A stretch of DNA of 64,000 nucleotides. Origin: Dryomyza anilis. Its lineage: Eukaryota > Arthropoda > Insecta > Diptera > Dryomyzidae. A program made the translations under genes and the position numbers. The DNA is taken from NCBI GenBank assembly GCA_951804985.1, contig OX638135.1, positions 70,895,695 to 70,959,694 on the forward strand, given 5' to 3'. The notes under the pieces are model-generated. The model saw only the letters and a list, made by a program, of their open reading frames with translations. It did not search any database and was not told the DNA's origin. Below are positions 26,568 through 38,758 of the stretch, piece after piece (position 1 is the stretch's first letter; each line of letters opens with the position of its first letter).

Positions 26568-28513
26568 CTAGCTGGACCCGTGCACGACTCGTGCCAAGAT
26601 TTTCTGAATTCAAAGATATGGAGCGATTTTATTAATATAAAAAACATTTTATTATTTATATGAGGGGCCCGTGCTTAGCTGTTGAAATTTTTTATTCGTT
26701 TTATAAATGTGGTAACCAAATAATTCTCCGCCAAAACAACTTTTCTCAAAGACAATTTTTTCTCAGACTGCGCTTCTCCGCAGAATTATTCCCAGTAGAA
26801 ATCTTCCCCGTAAAATCCACATAGAACGCTTTCCCGTAGAATTCTCAACGTAGAATTCATCCCGGTAGAATTGTTCCCGTTAGAATTCTTTCCCGTAGAA
26901 TTCTTCCCCGTAGAGTTTTTCCCAGTAGAAATTTTAGTGTGGTGGGTTTTAATGTAGTAAGTTTCGGTGTAGTGAGTTTAGATGTGGTGAATTTGGAGTG
27001 GTGAGTTTAATTGTGGTTAGTTTTGGTGTGGTGAGTTTTAGTGTGGTGAGTTTTAGTGTGGTGAATTTGAGTATGGTGAGTTTAAGTGTGGTGTTTTTAA
27101 GTGTGGTGAGTTTTAGTGTGGTCAATTATAGTGTGGTGGGTTTTAGTGTGGTGAATTTTAATGTGGCGTGTTTTAGTGTGGCGTGTTTTAGTGTAGCGAG
27201 TTTTAGTGTGGTGAATTTTATTGTGGTGAGTTTTGGTGTGGTGAATTTTAGTGTGTTGAATTTTTGTGTGGTGAGTTTAAGTGTGGTGAGTTTTAGTGTG
27301 GTGAGTTTAAGTGTGGTGAGTTTTAGTGTGGTGAGTTTTTGTGTGGTGAGTTTTAGTGTATCGAAATTTGAGTGTAGTGAGTTTTAATGTGGTGAGTTTA
27401 AAAGTGGTGAATTTTAATGTGGTGAAATTTTAGTGTAGTGAGTTTTAGTGTGGTGAGTTTTAGTAAGGTGAAATTTTAGTGCGGTGAGTTTAAGTGTGGT
27501 GAGTTTTAGTGTGGTGAGTTTTAGTGTGGTGAGTTTTAGTGTGGTGAGTTTTGGTGTGGTGAATTTTAGTGTGTTGAATTTTTGTGTGGTGAGTTTAAGT
27601 GTGGTGAGTTTTAGTGTGGTGAGTTTTAGTGTGGTGAGTTTAAGTGTGGTGAGTTTAAGTGTGGTGAGTTTTAATGTGGTGAGTTTTAGTGTGGTGAGTT
27701 TTAGTGTGGTGAGTTTTAGTGTGGTCAATTTTAGTGTGGTGAGTTTTAGTGTGGTGAATTATAGTGTGGTGGGTTTTAGTGTGGTGGGTTTTAGTGTGGT
27801 TAATTTAAGGGTGAATTTTAGTGTGGTGAGTTTTAGTTTGGTTAGTTTTAGTGTGGTGAGTTTGTTTTTCTTTTTCTTTCCTTATTTTGTTTTTCATTTA
27901 GTTTGGATTGTGGTTTTATGTGATTGGTTTTGTTTTTGTATTTTTGCTTTTGTTTTGTTTTGTGTTGTGCTTTTGATTTTTTGTTTTTAATTTTTTTTTT
28001 TAATTTGAGTTTTTTGTTTCATGTTCGTTGCTGGTGAAAGTGCCGAATTATATCGTGTTTAGGTTGCATGGGAGGTGCCTCTTTGCCCAATCCCGCCCAT
28101 ATATAGCCTATCATTCCTTCCAGACCATACCGCATCTGTGGTAAAAATTTCAAGAAAATCGGATCAGCCGTTTAGACGGAGAAGCGGAACAAACGTGATT
28201 GCTTTTGTTTTTGTATTTTTGCTTTTGTTTTGTTTTGTGCTTTTGCTTTTTTGTTTTTAAATTTTTTTTTGTATTTAAGTTTTTTGTTTCATGTTCGTAG
28301 CTTGTGAAAGTGCCGAGTTATATCGTATTGAAAGTTTAGGTTGTATGGGAGGTGCCACGCCTCTTTGCCCAATCCCGCCCATATATAGCCTATCATTCCT
28401 TCCAGACCATACCGCATCTGTGGTAAAAATTTCAAGAAAATCGGATCAGCCGTTTAGACGGAGAAGCGGAACAAACGTACAAACGAACAAACAGATTTAT
28501 TATATTAATAGGA
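26568..28513 (-). mobile_element. Non-autonomous Helitron, copy H6 (right palindrome arm)
   Basis: This is the inverted partner of H5, with CTAG at 26568-26571 and the 5' end at 28513 (28518 with the duplicated TCCTA). It differs from H5 by one fewer ACGTTTGT octamer in the 5' segment and at least four substitutions (for example in the T-rich spacer near 27866 and the minisatellite near 27498, 27360 and 27672). It is otherwise the same element. Confidence 0.75.
26930..27863 (-). repeat. 15-bp minisatellite of H6
   Basis: Reverse complement of the H5 array, the same length to within a base or two. Confidence 0.95.
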
Positions 28514-28518
28514 TAGGA

Positions 28519-31500
28519 TTTTATATTTTATATTTTATATTTTATATTTTATATTTTATATTTTATATTTTATATTTTATATTTAATATTTTATATTTTA
28601 TATTTTATATTTTATATTTTATATTTTATATTTTATATTTTATATTTTATATTTTATATTTTATATTTTATATTTTATATTTTATATTTTATATTTTATA
28701 TTTTATATTTTATATTTTATATTTTATATTTTATATTTTATATTTTATATTTTATATTTTATATTTTATATTTTATATTTTATATTTTATATTTTATATT
28801 TTATATTTTATATTTTATATTTTATATTTTATATTTTATATTTTATATTTTATATTTTATATTTTATATTTTATATTTTATATTTTATATTTTATATTTT
28901 ATATTTTATATTTTATATTTTATATTTTATATTTTATATTTTATATTTTATATTTTATATTTTATATTTTATATTTTATATTTTATATTTTATATTTTAT
29001 ATTTTATATTTTATATTTTATATTTTATATTTTATATTTTATATTTTATATTTTATATTTTATATTTTATATTTTATATTTTATATTTTATATTTTATAT
29101 TTTATATTTTATATTTTATATTTTATATTTTATATTTTATATTTTATATTTTATATTTTATATTTTATATTTTATATTTTATATTTTATATTTTATATTT
29201 TATATTTTATATTTTATATTTTATATTTTATATTTTATATTTTATATTTTATATTTTATATTTTATATTTTATATTTTATATTTTATATTTTATATTTTA
29301 TATTTTATATTTTATATTTTATATTTTATATTTTATATTTTATATTTTATATTTTATATTTTATATTTTATATTTTATATTTTATATTTTATATTTTATA
29401 TTTTATATTTTATATTTTATATTTTATATTTTATATTTTATATTTTATATTTTATATTTTATATTTTATATTTTATATTTTATATTTTATATTTTATATT
29501 TTATATTTTATATTTTATATTTTATATTTTATATTTTATATTTTATATTTTATATTTTATATTTTATATTTTATATTTTATATTTTATATTTTATATTTT
29601 ATATTTTATATTTTATATTTTATATTTTATATTTTATATTTTATATTTTATATTTTATATTTTATATTTTATATTTTATATTTTATATTTTATATTTTAT
29701 ATTTTATATTTTATATTTTATATTTTATATTTTATATTTTATATTTTATATTTTATATTTTATATTTTATATTTTATATTTTATATTTTATATTTTATAT
29801 TTTATATTTTATATTTTATATTTTATATTTTATATTTTATATTTTATATTTTATATTTTATATTTTATATTTTATATTTTATATTTTATATTTTATATTT
29901 TATATTTTATATTTTATATTTTATATTTTATATTTTATATTTTATATTTTATATTTTATATTTTATATTTTATATTTTATATTTTATATTTTATATTTTA
30001 TATTTTATATTTTATATTTTATATTTTATATTTTATATTTTATATTTTATATTTTATATTTTATATTTTATATTTTATATTTTATATTTTATATTTTATA
30101 TTTTATATTTTATATTTTATATTTTATATTTTATATTTTATATTTTATATTTTATATTTTATATTTTATATTTTATATTTTATATTTTATATTTTATATT
30201 TTATATTTTATATTTTATATTTTATATTTTATATTTTATATTTTATATTTTATATTTTATATTTTATATTTTATATTTTATATTTTATATTTTATATTTT
30301 ATATTTTATATTTTATATTTTATATTTTATATTTTATATTTTATATTTTATATTTTATATTTTATATTTTATATTTTATATTTTATATTTTATATTTTAT
30401 ATTTTATATTTTATATTTTATATTTTATATTTTATATTTTATATTTTATATTTTATATTTTATATTTTATATTTTATATTTTATATTTTATATTTTATAT
30501 TTTATATTTTATATTTTATATTTTATATTTTATATTTTATATTTTATATTTTATATTTTATATTTTATATTTTATATTTTATATTTTATATTTTATATTT
30601 TATATTTTATATTTTATATTTTATATTTTATATTTTATATTTTATATTTTATATTTTATATTTTATATTTTATATTTTATATTTTATATTTTATATTTTA
30701 TATTTTATATTTTATATTTTATATTTTATATTTTATATTTTATATTTTATATTTTATATTTTATATTTTATATTTTATATTTTATATTTTATATTTTATA
30801 TTTTATATTTTATATTTTATATTTTATATTTTATATTTTATATTTTATATTTTATATTTTATATTTTATATTTTATATTTTATATTTTATATTTTATATT
30901 TTATATTTTATATTTTATATTTTATATTTTATATTTTATATTTTATATTTTATATTTTATATTTTATATTTTATATTTTATATTTTATATTTTATATTTT
31001 ATATTTTATATTTTATATTTTATATTTTATATTTTATATTTTATATTTTATATTTTATATTTTATATTTTATATTTTATATTTTATATTTTATATTTTAT
31101 ATTTTATATTTTATATTTTATATTTTATATTTTATATTTTATATTTTATATTTTATATTTTATATTTTATATTTTATATTTTATATTTTATATTTTATAT
31201 TTTATATTTTATATTTTATATTTTATATTTTATATTTTATATTTTATATTTTATATTTTATATTTTATATTTTATATTTTATATTTTATATTTTATATTT
31301 TATATTTTATATTTTATATTTTATATTTTATATTTTATATTTTATATTTTATATTTTATATTTTATATTTTATATTTTATATTTTATATTTTATATTTTA
31401 TATTTTATATTTTATATTTTATATTTTATATTTTATATTTTATATTTTATATTTTATATTTTATATTTTATATTTTATATTTTATATTTTATATTTTATA

Positions 31501-31727
31501 TTTTATATTTTATATTTTATATTTTATATTTTATATTTTATATTTTATATTTTATATTTTATATTTTATATTTTATATTTTATATTTTATATTTTATATT
31601 TTATATTTTATATTTTATATTTTATATTTTATATTTTATATTTTATATTTTATATTTTATATTTTATATTTTATATTTTATATTTTATATTTTATATTTT
31701 ATATTTTATATTTTATATTTTATATTT
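28519..31727 (-). repeat. 7-bp satellite, about 3.2 kb
   Basis: On the plus strand the unit is TTTTATA, the reverse complement of the array left of H5. One variant unit (ATTTAAT) lies near 28582. It ends abruptly in ordinary AT-rich sequence at 31728. It reads as one long open frame of a seven-residue repeat because 7 x 3 bases lack a stop in that frame. Confidence 0.95.
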
Positions 31728-34185
31728 AAAAGTGTAAGTATATTACCATTCCTTAGTATATTAAAACTAGTCATGAAAATTATAAGAAAAGTGCGCTTAA
31801 ATTTTTTTGTGTAAGTATTTTTTAACAGTAGTATATTTTTTATGTATTCTAAATAGTGGGTGAAAAGGGATTAAAATGACGATTGCAATTTTAATATAAA
31901 CTTTACGTATTAGGAAATAACGACTATTTAATAACTCGCTGATAATATAAAGTGAGATATAAAGGTTTTAAGCTAAGTCCATTTAAAATATTAGTATTTT
32001 TGAAAAAACGTTGTCCTGCACATATACTGCGCCGGGCAAAGAATAACTAAGGCTAAAAATATATACAAATAGATCATCCTTAATATTGCATATTATTTTT
32101 TTTTAACTTTTCTTCAGTTTGGTTTAACTTTGACGAGTGTGGACAGATTAGTTAAATATATTTTGGAATAATTTTTTCTTTTAAAAAATTATCAGTAATG
32201 ATATCTATTAAAAAAAATTTAATAAAATGTCCATATACTGAAGAAGAAAAATTATAAGTCAAATTTATCAAAAAAAAAAAAAACAAATAATTGGAAAACA
32301 AAAAAAAAATCCTAGTTATATTTATAAATATTCAAAACCACTGAATATATATTTTAAAACGGTTTTCAGTTTATAATTTATGTGTTAATTGTTTATAATT
32401 GTTTTGGTTTCATGATTAAATGTTTGTTGAAGTAATCTTCAATAATAAAAATTTGTGATCATGTCTATATCTTCGAAACTAAACAAGATTTTATCTCAAG
32501 TGAGCGTATTTTCTTTCGATCTTAATGAAAGCTTTTGAGCGTTTGGAAAATATGGCTGTGCAGAAATATGAAGGTTGTTTTCGCTGCTGCACGGAGTTGC
32601 ATCGCGAAATATGTATGCACTTGCGCGACATTCTTGTTTGTTTTCACATTTCACGTGCGCGTGAACTGCAGTTTTATTATTGCGCGCTTCGCAGCGATCG
32701 GTATTATTTTAATATCAAAGCATGTAAAAGTGCAGGTACCGAGAATGTCTCGTGGCGGCGTGCATTGTTGTAAAAAAAATGTGATGCACGAGTGCGTAAA
32801 TAAATTTGCGTAAAATTGGAAGAAGTACCATCTCTGAAATAATCAAAAACATGTAATCCAACTAATTTTTTTTTATTTTTTTTAAAATAATCAAAAAAAA
32901 AAGAAATATTTTTCTTAGGTTATTTTTTTATTATTTGATTACCCAAAAATAATCTAAGAAAAATAGAAATAATCAAAATAGTAGGATTACTTTTTTTTAT
33001 TATTTTTAAGTAATCAAAAAATAAAATAGTCCGATTACTTTTTTTTGATTATTTTAAAATAGTCGTGAAAATAATCAAAAAATGTACTAAAGATCAAATT
33101 ACTTTTTGATTATTTCTAATCGTAATCAAAATTATTGATTACGACTACTAAAGAATCGTAACCAATATTTTTGAATGTATGGTACAACATTATATTGTGT
33201 TAACAGTTTGAATATTATTGAACTAATGATACGCCTTAATAATATAAATAATTGTTTTTCTAATGAAATACTATTAATATACCATGTTTTTTCTGGGTGT
33301 ACGATTTTAATTTAATTTAATTTTAATTAATTTATTTTTTTTTCTTTTACTTGTCATAAATGTCGAAATTCACAAAAAAAAACTGTCACGGCCTTTTAAC
33401 TAGGAAGACCCCTGGAACCCTGGAACCGACTAAAAATCGAAAACTAACTGAAGTCATAAGTCGTTTTTGAATTATAACAAAATGGGCGGGGCAAAAAAAA
33501 ATGTCACGATTGCCTCCGCAGTTGATTGCGCAGGCAATAGAGTGCTAGGCGATGGGTATTTACGGGAAGAAATGAGCGGGATATAAGTGTTGCATTGCAG
33601 TTTAATTATTTCAGACATTTATATAATTTTCGCTTTCAAATATATGAATATTTGTTATTTTGTAAAAGGTTTTCGGATTTTATATTGGCTAAAGTTCACT
33701 TTACTGGCCCAAGAGAAATTAAAAAAAAAAAATGCCACGCGCTTTATTTTCGTAAAAAAATAAGAGTAAAAAAAAGGCCAATCGAACTTCTGGTGACCTT
33801 GAAAAAACAAAAACAAATGTAATTTTTGAATATTTCGTGAAAAATTTTTTTTATCGCAATCCGTTGCAATGTTATAAATCTTTTTTAAAATTTTGTACAC
33901 ATAACTACAATTGTTTCAGCATTTCAAATCAAATATTTTTCAAACAATACACATAACTATTTTTTAAAGTATTCAAATAAGTTATTTAGTAGTCAAATAC
34001 ATTGAAATGGTATCTGAAATTTTCATTATAACATAGGCACACATGCTTGTAAATCATGGTATCACTTTCACAGTCTACACTAAAATTAAAAGGTTATATA
34101 CTTTGATAATCTGTTCGAAATAAACAAAAGAAAGAATCGATATTCAGAGGCTTTATTATATCTGAAATCGATTTCGTAATATTCA
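31728..34185. other. AT-rich sequence without a recognisable gene
   Basis: No gene is supported. Frames at 32525-32813 and 33595-33900 lack family motifs. At 32860-33150 there is a dense set of GATTA and TAATC words in both orientations, able to form imperfect hairpins. A less AT-rich stretch at 33395-33600 could be part of an unidentified repeat, but I see no ends. Confidence 0.5.
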
Positions 34186-34195
34186 AGGATTGAAA

Positions 34196-34340
34196 CCTAA
34201 ACGAATAACGGTTTCGATTTCGTTTTCGGTTTTTTCCGCGTTTCGGTTTCGGTTACGGTTTTAAGTTTTTATAACGAAACGGTTTCGGTATACCGGTTCC
34301 ATGTTACGGTTTCGGTTTTGATTTCGGTTTTTGTATAAAT
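34196..34340. repeat. Degenerate CGGTTT / GGTTTCGGTTTC hexamer array
   Basis: A run of GGTTTC and GGTTTT hexamers with scattered substitutions, broken by short non-repeat words. It borders AT-rich DNA on both sides. Confidence 0.7.
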
Positions 34341-34698
34341 TTTCTTTTTTTCCACATTTTTCAAATAATTTAACATTATTTATATAGTGCTAAGTTATGT
34401 TCAAATTATGATATTAGGGTAATGTGGGAAACGTAATTTAAATAATGTTTAGTAAAAATATTGTGTTATATAAATTATTTAATTGATTTCGCCAAGAAAA
34501 AATGTTAATTTAAAATATCGTGACCACAAACCAATGAAAAGCAACATTTTGACTTCACCTGAGATATGATCTGAATTGCAAAGAAGAAGAATTTTGTACA
34601 ATTTCCATCCATAAAAGCCAAAGAAATTAAATTTCAAGAATTCAGTGAACTGCAATATATGTAAACCAGAGTTCGTAAAATAACCCTCAAAGATATTT

Positions 34699-34739
34699 AT
34701 CAATTTATATCCCTCACAAAATGAGGGATATAAATTGAT
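34699..34739. repeat. Perfect hairpin, 18-bp arms
   Basis: Arms ATCAATTTATATCCCTCA (34699-34716) and its exact reverse complement (34722-34739) are separated by five bases. No T-run or gene end makes it a terminator. Confidence 0.85.
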
Positions 34740-34752
34740 GAACAAAAATTTA

Positions 34753-34813
34753 GATCATTGAGCGATATTTTTATTTTCATCATTGATGAGAAAAAATATA
34801 TCGCTCAATGATC
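34753..34813. repeat. Second hairpin, 16-bp arms, with partly complementary loop
   Basis: GATCATTGAGCGATAT (34753-34768) pairs exactly with 34798-34813. The loop holds ATTTTCATCATTGATGAGAAAA, itself partly self-complementary. The two hairpins are 13 bp apart. A similar word, TCATTGAGCGATGCG, occurs near 41748 beyond the env gene. Confidence 0.8.
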
Positions 34814-34849
34814 GAAATTAATTCTCATCTCAAAAGTACTCAGCACTGA

Positions 34850-35040
34850 TGATGAAAATAATTTGTACCTTCAATTTTTCTCATCATTGAATGATGAGAA
34901 AAAGTAGAACGTAGCGAATTCTCATCATTTGAAGATAAAAATAAATGATGAGAAAAGATGAAAAAAATGATGAGAAAAGAGGAAAAAAATGATGAGAAAA
35001 ATAAAGAGACAAATGATGATAAAATGATTAGAAAAATATG
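34850..35040. repeat. ATGATGAGAAAA-type minisatellite
   Basis: A degenerate array of AAATGATGAGAAAA words with variable A-runs, leading from the hairpins into the ~110-bp tandem repeat. Confidence 0.7.
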
Positions 35041-35099
35041 AGGACTAATGAGATAATGGACACATCCGATTGCCGCTGAATGATATGTAAGCAATGGTT

Positions 35100-35790
35100 T
35101 CGACATGTCCTTTGAAGGATGAGGTGCTCCTGGACATGTCCATGATGACCTCGAACAATTTTTTTTTTTTTTTATTATTTTTTGAAATCTTATAAAAATG
35201 ATTTTGGACATGTCCACTGGAGGATGAGGTGCTCCTGGACATGTCCATGATGACCTTGGACAACATTTTTTTTTTCATTATTTTTTGAAATGTTTTAAAA
35301 ATGATTTTGGGCATGTCCACTGGATGATAAGGTGCTCCTAGATATGTCCTGGACATGTCCATGATGACCTTGGATAAAATTTATTTTTTTCATTATATTT
35401 TGAAATGTTATAAAAATGGTTTTGGACATGTCCACTGGAGGATGAGGTGCTCCTGGACAAGTCCATGATGACCTCGGACGAAATTTTTTTTTTCATTATT
35501 TTTGAATTGTTATAAAAATGATTTTGGACATGTCCACTGGAAGATGAGATGCTCCTGGACATGTCAATGATGACCTTGGACAAACAATTTTTTTTTCATT
35601 ATTTTTTGAAATGTTATAAAAATGATTTTGGTCATGTCCACTGGAGGATGAGGTGCTCCTGGACATGTCCATTATGACCTTGGACAAACATTTTTTTTTC
35701 ATTATTTTTGAAATGTTATACAAATGATTTTAGACATGTCCACTGGAGAATGGATGAGGTGCTCACGGGCATGTCTAGGATGACCATGAA
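35100..35790. repeat. Tandem repeat of about 105-118 bp, six to seven units
   Basis: Each unit holds GGAGGATGAGGTGCTCCT, GGACATGTCCATGATGACC, a T-run, CATTATTTTTTGAAATGTTATA and TTTTGGACATGTCCACT. The palindrome GGACATGTCC occurs about twice per unit, with one-base variants. The open frames on the minus strand (34840-35723) follow the repeat and are not genes. The last unit (about 35735-35790) is degenerate. Confidence 0.9.
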
Positions 35791-35884
35791 AATTTTTATT
35801 TTTGGGTTGTTTTTGATCGATGAATATCTGATATTGTTTAAATGAAAATACATTTATACATTTGTATTGTTAATGAATTTTTTT

Positions 35885-36129
35885 ATTAAAAATGTAACTG
35901 TTCCACAATATTATGATTTAATTTTACTAATAATAAGTTTTCTAAATTATACCTACTTAATTTATTTCTTAACCTAGTATGTATTATAGGTAATGCATTA
36001 AGAGCCCGTTCAACGGGAACTTGCGTAGCTGGAACAGACAATGCAATTTCAGCAATGCAATTTCAGCTAAAGATTTTTCTTTGTAATATATAGCTTTCCA
36101 GTATAGTAGTACGTCACTTTGAATTGGCA
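35885..36129 (-). pseudogene. hAT transposase, C-terminal dimerisation part (cut off by foldback insertion)
   Basis: This is the end of the hAT transposase whose main part lies at 44655-45945. Reading on the minus strand, DVLLYWKAIYYKEKSLAEIA is followed, in the next frame, by SVPATQVPVERALNAL. This is the hAT dimerisation block (W...L..lA...l..P.t...vER.fs.l). The remaining C-terminus runs to about 35885. A 14-bp tandem duplication (CAATGCAATTTCAG twice, 36039-36066) causes the frame change. The gene was split when the 8.5-kb foldback element inserted, copying the 10-bp target at 36120-36129. Family assignment is firm from the VERA motif and its continuity with the other part. Confidence 0.8.
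36120..36129. repeat. 10-bp target-site duplication, left copy
   Basis: TGAATTGGCA, directly abutting the left inverted arm and identical to 44645-44654. Confidence 0.9.
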
Positions 36130-36525
36130 CTGGTGTGAAGATAGCGCATCGCGGCGAATTGGAGTTATCCCACAATTTGTGAAGTTAGCGCACAATTTGA
36201 ATTCGCCGCTTTTTTTTTTTTTTTTGTTTAAATATAACATATTAAAATCTTCTTATTTTTTGCATTTCCATATAATATAATCAATAATATACTACAAACC
36301 GAGTCATATATTTTTATAATTACTAAAATTGCAAATATTTTAAAATAAAAACAAAACGCTTAAAATGAAAACAGCACCATAATTTTTGAATGTATGTTAA
36401 ATAAAATAGCTCTAGCTAATTTCAGTATCAAAATTTTGTACCAATATGCGCTCTTATCATGCCAAAAATTGCATTTTTAAAAGGGGAACTTATTTCAATT
36501 TAAAATATAATATACATTTCTTGAA

Positions 36526-37705
36526 ACTTAAAAAAAATGCTTAAAAGAAAAAACCACCTCGAGATTTTTTGATATTTTGTAGATAATAGGATAAACTAAC
36601 GATTATTTTCAAAATTCGTACTAGCCCACTTTTTATTCAGGGTCCTTCATGGTGAAAAGTGGGTCTAAAGATTGACAAATTTTCAGTCGCAGTATGAAAA
36701 AAATGCATTAATTGAAACTTAAAAAAAACGCTTAAAATAAAAAACCACCTCGAGATTTTTTGATATTTTGTAGATAATAGGATAAACTAACGATTATTTT
36801 CAAAAATCGTACTAGCCCACTTTTTATTCAGGGTCCTTCATGGTGAAAAGTGGGTGCAAAGATTGACAATTTTTCAGTCGCAGTATGGAAAAAATGCATT
36901 TACTAAAACTTACAAAAACCCTTAAAATAAAAAACCACCTCGAGATTTTTTGGTATTTTGTAGATAATAGGATAAACTAACGATTATTTTCAAAAATCGT
37001 ACTAGCCCACTTTTTATTCAGGGTACTTCATGGCGAAAAGTGGGTCCAAAGATTGACAATTTTTCAGTCGCAGTATGGAAAAAATGCATTTACTAAAACT
37101 AAAAAAAAAAACGCTTAAAATAAAAAAACCATCTCGAGATTTTTTGATATTTTGTAAATAATTGGATAAACTAACGATTATTTTCAAAAATCGTACTAGC
37201 CCACTTTTTATTCAGGGTCCTTCATGGTGAAAAATGGGTCCAAATATGGACAATTTTTCAGTCGCAGTATGAAAAAAATGCATTTATTGAAACTTAAAAA
37301 AAACGCTTAAAATAAAAAACCACCTCGAAATTTTTTGATATTTTATACATAATAGATTAAACTAACGATTATTTTCAAAAAAAACTTTTTATTCAGGGTC
37401 CTTCATGGTGAAAAGTGGGTCTAAAGATTGACAATTTTTCATTCGCAGTATGGAAAAAATGCATTCATTAAAACTTTAAAAAAAACGCTTAAAATAAAAA
37501 ACCACCTCGAGATTTTTTGATATTTTGTAGATAATAGGATAAGCTAACGATTATTTTAAAAAATTGTACTATTTTCAAGGTCCATTATGGTGAAAAATCG
37601 GTCCAAAGATGGAAAATTTTGCAGTCGCAGTATGAAAAAAATGCATTTATTGAAACTTAAAAAAAACGCTTAAAATAAAAAACCACCTCGAGATTTTTTG
37701 ATATT
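36526..37705 (+). repeat. Tandem ~190-bp units in the left arm (about 7)
   Basis: Each unit contains AAAACCACCTCGAGATTTTT, a GATAATAGGATAAACTAACG block, CGTACTAGCCCACTTTTTAT, CAGGGTCCTTCATGGTGAAA and CAGTCGCAGTATG. Unit starts are 181-192 bp apart. The fifth and sixth units have small deletions. Confidence 0.9.
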
Positions 37706-38113
37706 TTTTTTTTGATATGTATTTATATAACTTTCAATGATTATTATTTATTTATTTTAATTATTTAAAACAATTAAATATTTTTATACTGTAATTTTTG
37801 ATCTAATAAAGAAGGCGAATATTTTAGCAAATGTATGAACCTTTTAGCGCAGTCGTTATGCAATGTCGCAACCATGAAAAAGATTCAAAGGTGAATCTTT
37901 TAGCAAATGTCTGAACCTTTTAGCGCAGTCGTTTTCAATGTCACATCCATGAAAAAAATATTCAATAGGAGAACTTAAGTGCTCCTGATCTAAGATGGCA
38001 CTATTGGCCATTTAAAAATATATGTAATATTAATTAGAAGTGGCATTTTAAATTCAAAATTCATAAATAATATATTATGTGACCACATTTTAATTTACCT
38101 ACATCTCATATAT

Positions 38114-38246
38114 AGCGTCGGTGACTCAGATGGTTAAGGCGTTGGAGTACGAGTCGAAAGATCGCTGGTGCTAACGCAACTGAATAATTAAAAAAAAAAC
38201 TTGTTTTCTATACAGCGCTATCTCTCGGCAGAAATTGGCCACCTTA
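38114..38246 (+). repeat. tRNA-derived SINE fragment at the inner end of the left arm
   Basis: It begins with a tRNA-like head (GTGACTCAGATGGTTAAGGC as A box, then GTTGGAGTACGAGTCGAAAG). It continues into the body CAGCGCTATCTCTCGGCAG..TGGCCACCTT. The same order of blocks is found in the complete SINE at 61168-61481, but here only the first ~130 bp are present and the B box is degenerate (GTGCTAACGC). Confidence 0.75.
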
Positions 38247-38758
38247 TAGTAAAAGGTGGCCAATATAAAAGACATATATTTTAATTGTAAGACACTGTTT
38301 ATTGTTGATAGAGATAATACGTTTTATAGTTTTGTAAGATCATAGGCTTTTAAATGTAATTTTAAAACATAAATAATATTATTTATTACATAATTCTTTA
38401 TAATATATTTTTTAATAAAAATATAACATATGTATGTAATTAATTTCAATCATATTGGTAAACAAACATTCTGAAGAAACATGATAAACATATATAATTT
38501 TGATATTTATTATGTTTTTATTTACATTTTACAATTTTTACACAATTTTAAACATTATACATACTTTCCTATTTTTCTATTATATATTTGTATGTATTAA
38601 TGTATGTATGTTCCGAATAGTCGTGAAAACGGCAGAACGAACGCTACATTAGATTTCATTGAAGTTCGTAATTACAGATAATATATTTAGGTAATAAATT
38701 ATAATCATATTTTATAAAACTTAATTAAAATATCTATTGAATATTTATGACGAACATA
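38247..38758. other. Foldback loop, left part, no gene seen
   Basis: AT-rich sequence with a second short AAAGGTGGCCAAT word at 38252-38264 just inside the arm. No open frame of note. Confidence 0.5.

Larger units (their letters stand above)
36130..38246 (+). repeat. Left inverted arm of the foldback element
   Basis: Outer end first: the 18-bp terminus, a subterminal palindrome (GCGGCGAATT at 36151-36160 with AATTCGCCGC at 36200-36209), about 300 bp of unique-looking arm, seven tandem ~190-bp units, about 400 bp more, then a SINE fragment. It aligns throughout to the reverse complement of 42073-44644. Confidence 0.9.

Noticed and set aside
28291..31737. 1148-residue open frame with a seven-residue aromatic repeat
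   Set aside because: It is the Helitron 5' segment running into the 7-bp satellite, where three 7-bp units make 21 bases without a stop.
32525..32813. Overlapping 82- and 92-residue frames
   Set aside because: No family motif, two overlapping frames of similar length, no conserved neighbour; likely chance.
34840..35723. Minus-strand frames with MDMSRSTSSSSGHVQNHFY repeats
   Set aside because: Direct translation of the ~110-bp tandem repeat.
38114..38185. tRNA gene in the left foldback arm
   Set aside because: The B box is degenerate and the copy is part of a 133-bp SINE fragment mirrored at 42073-42205.
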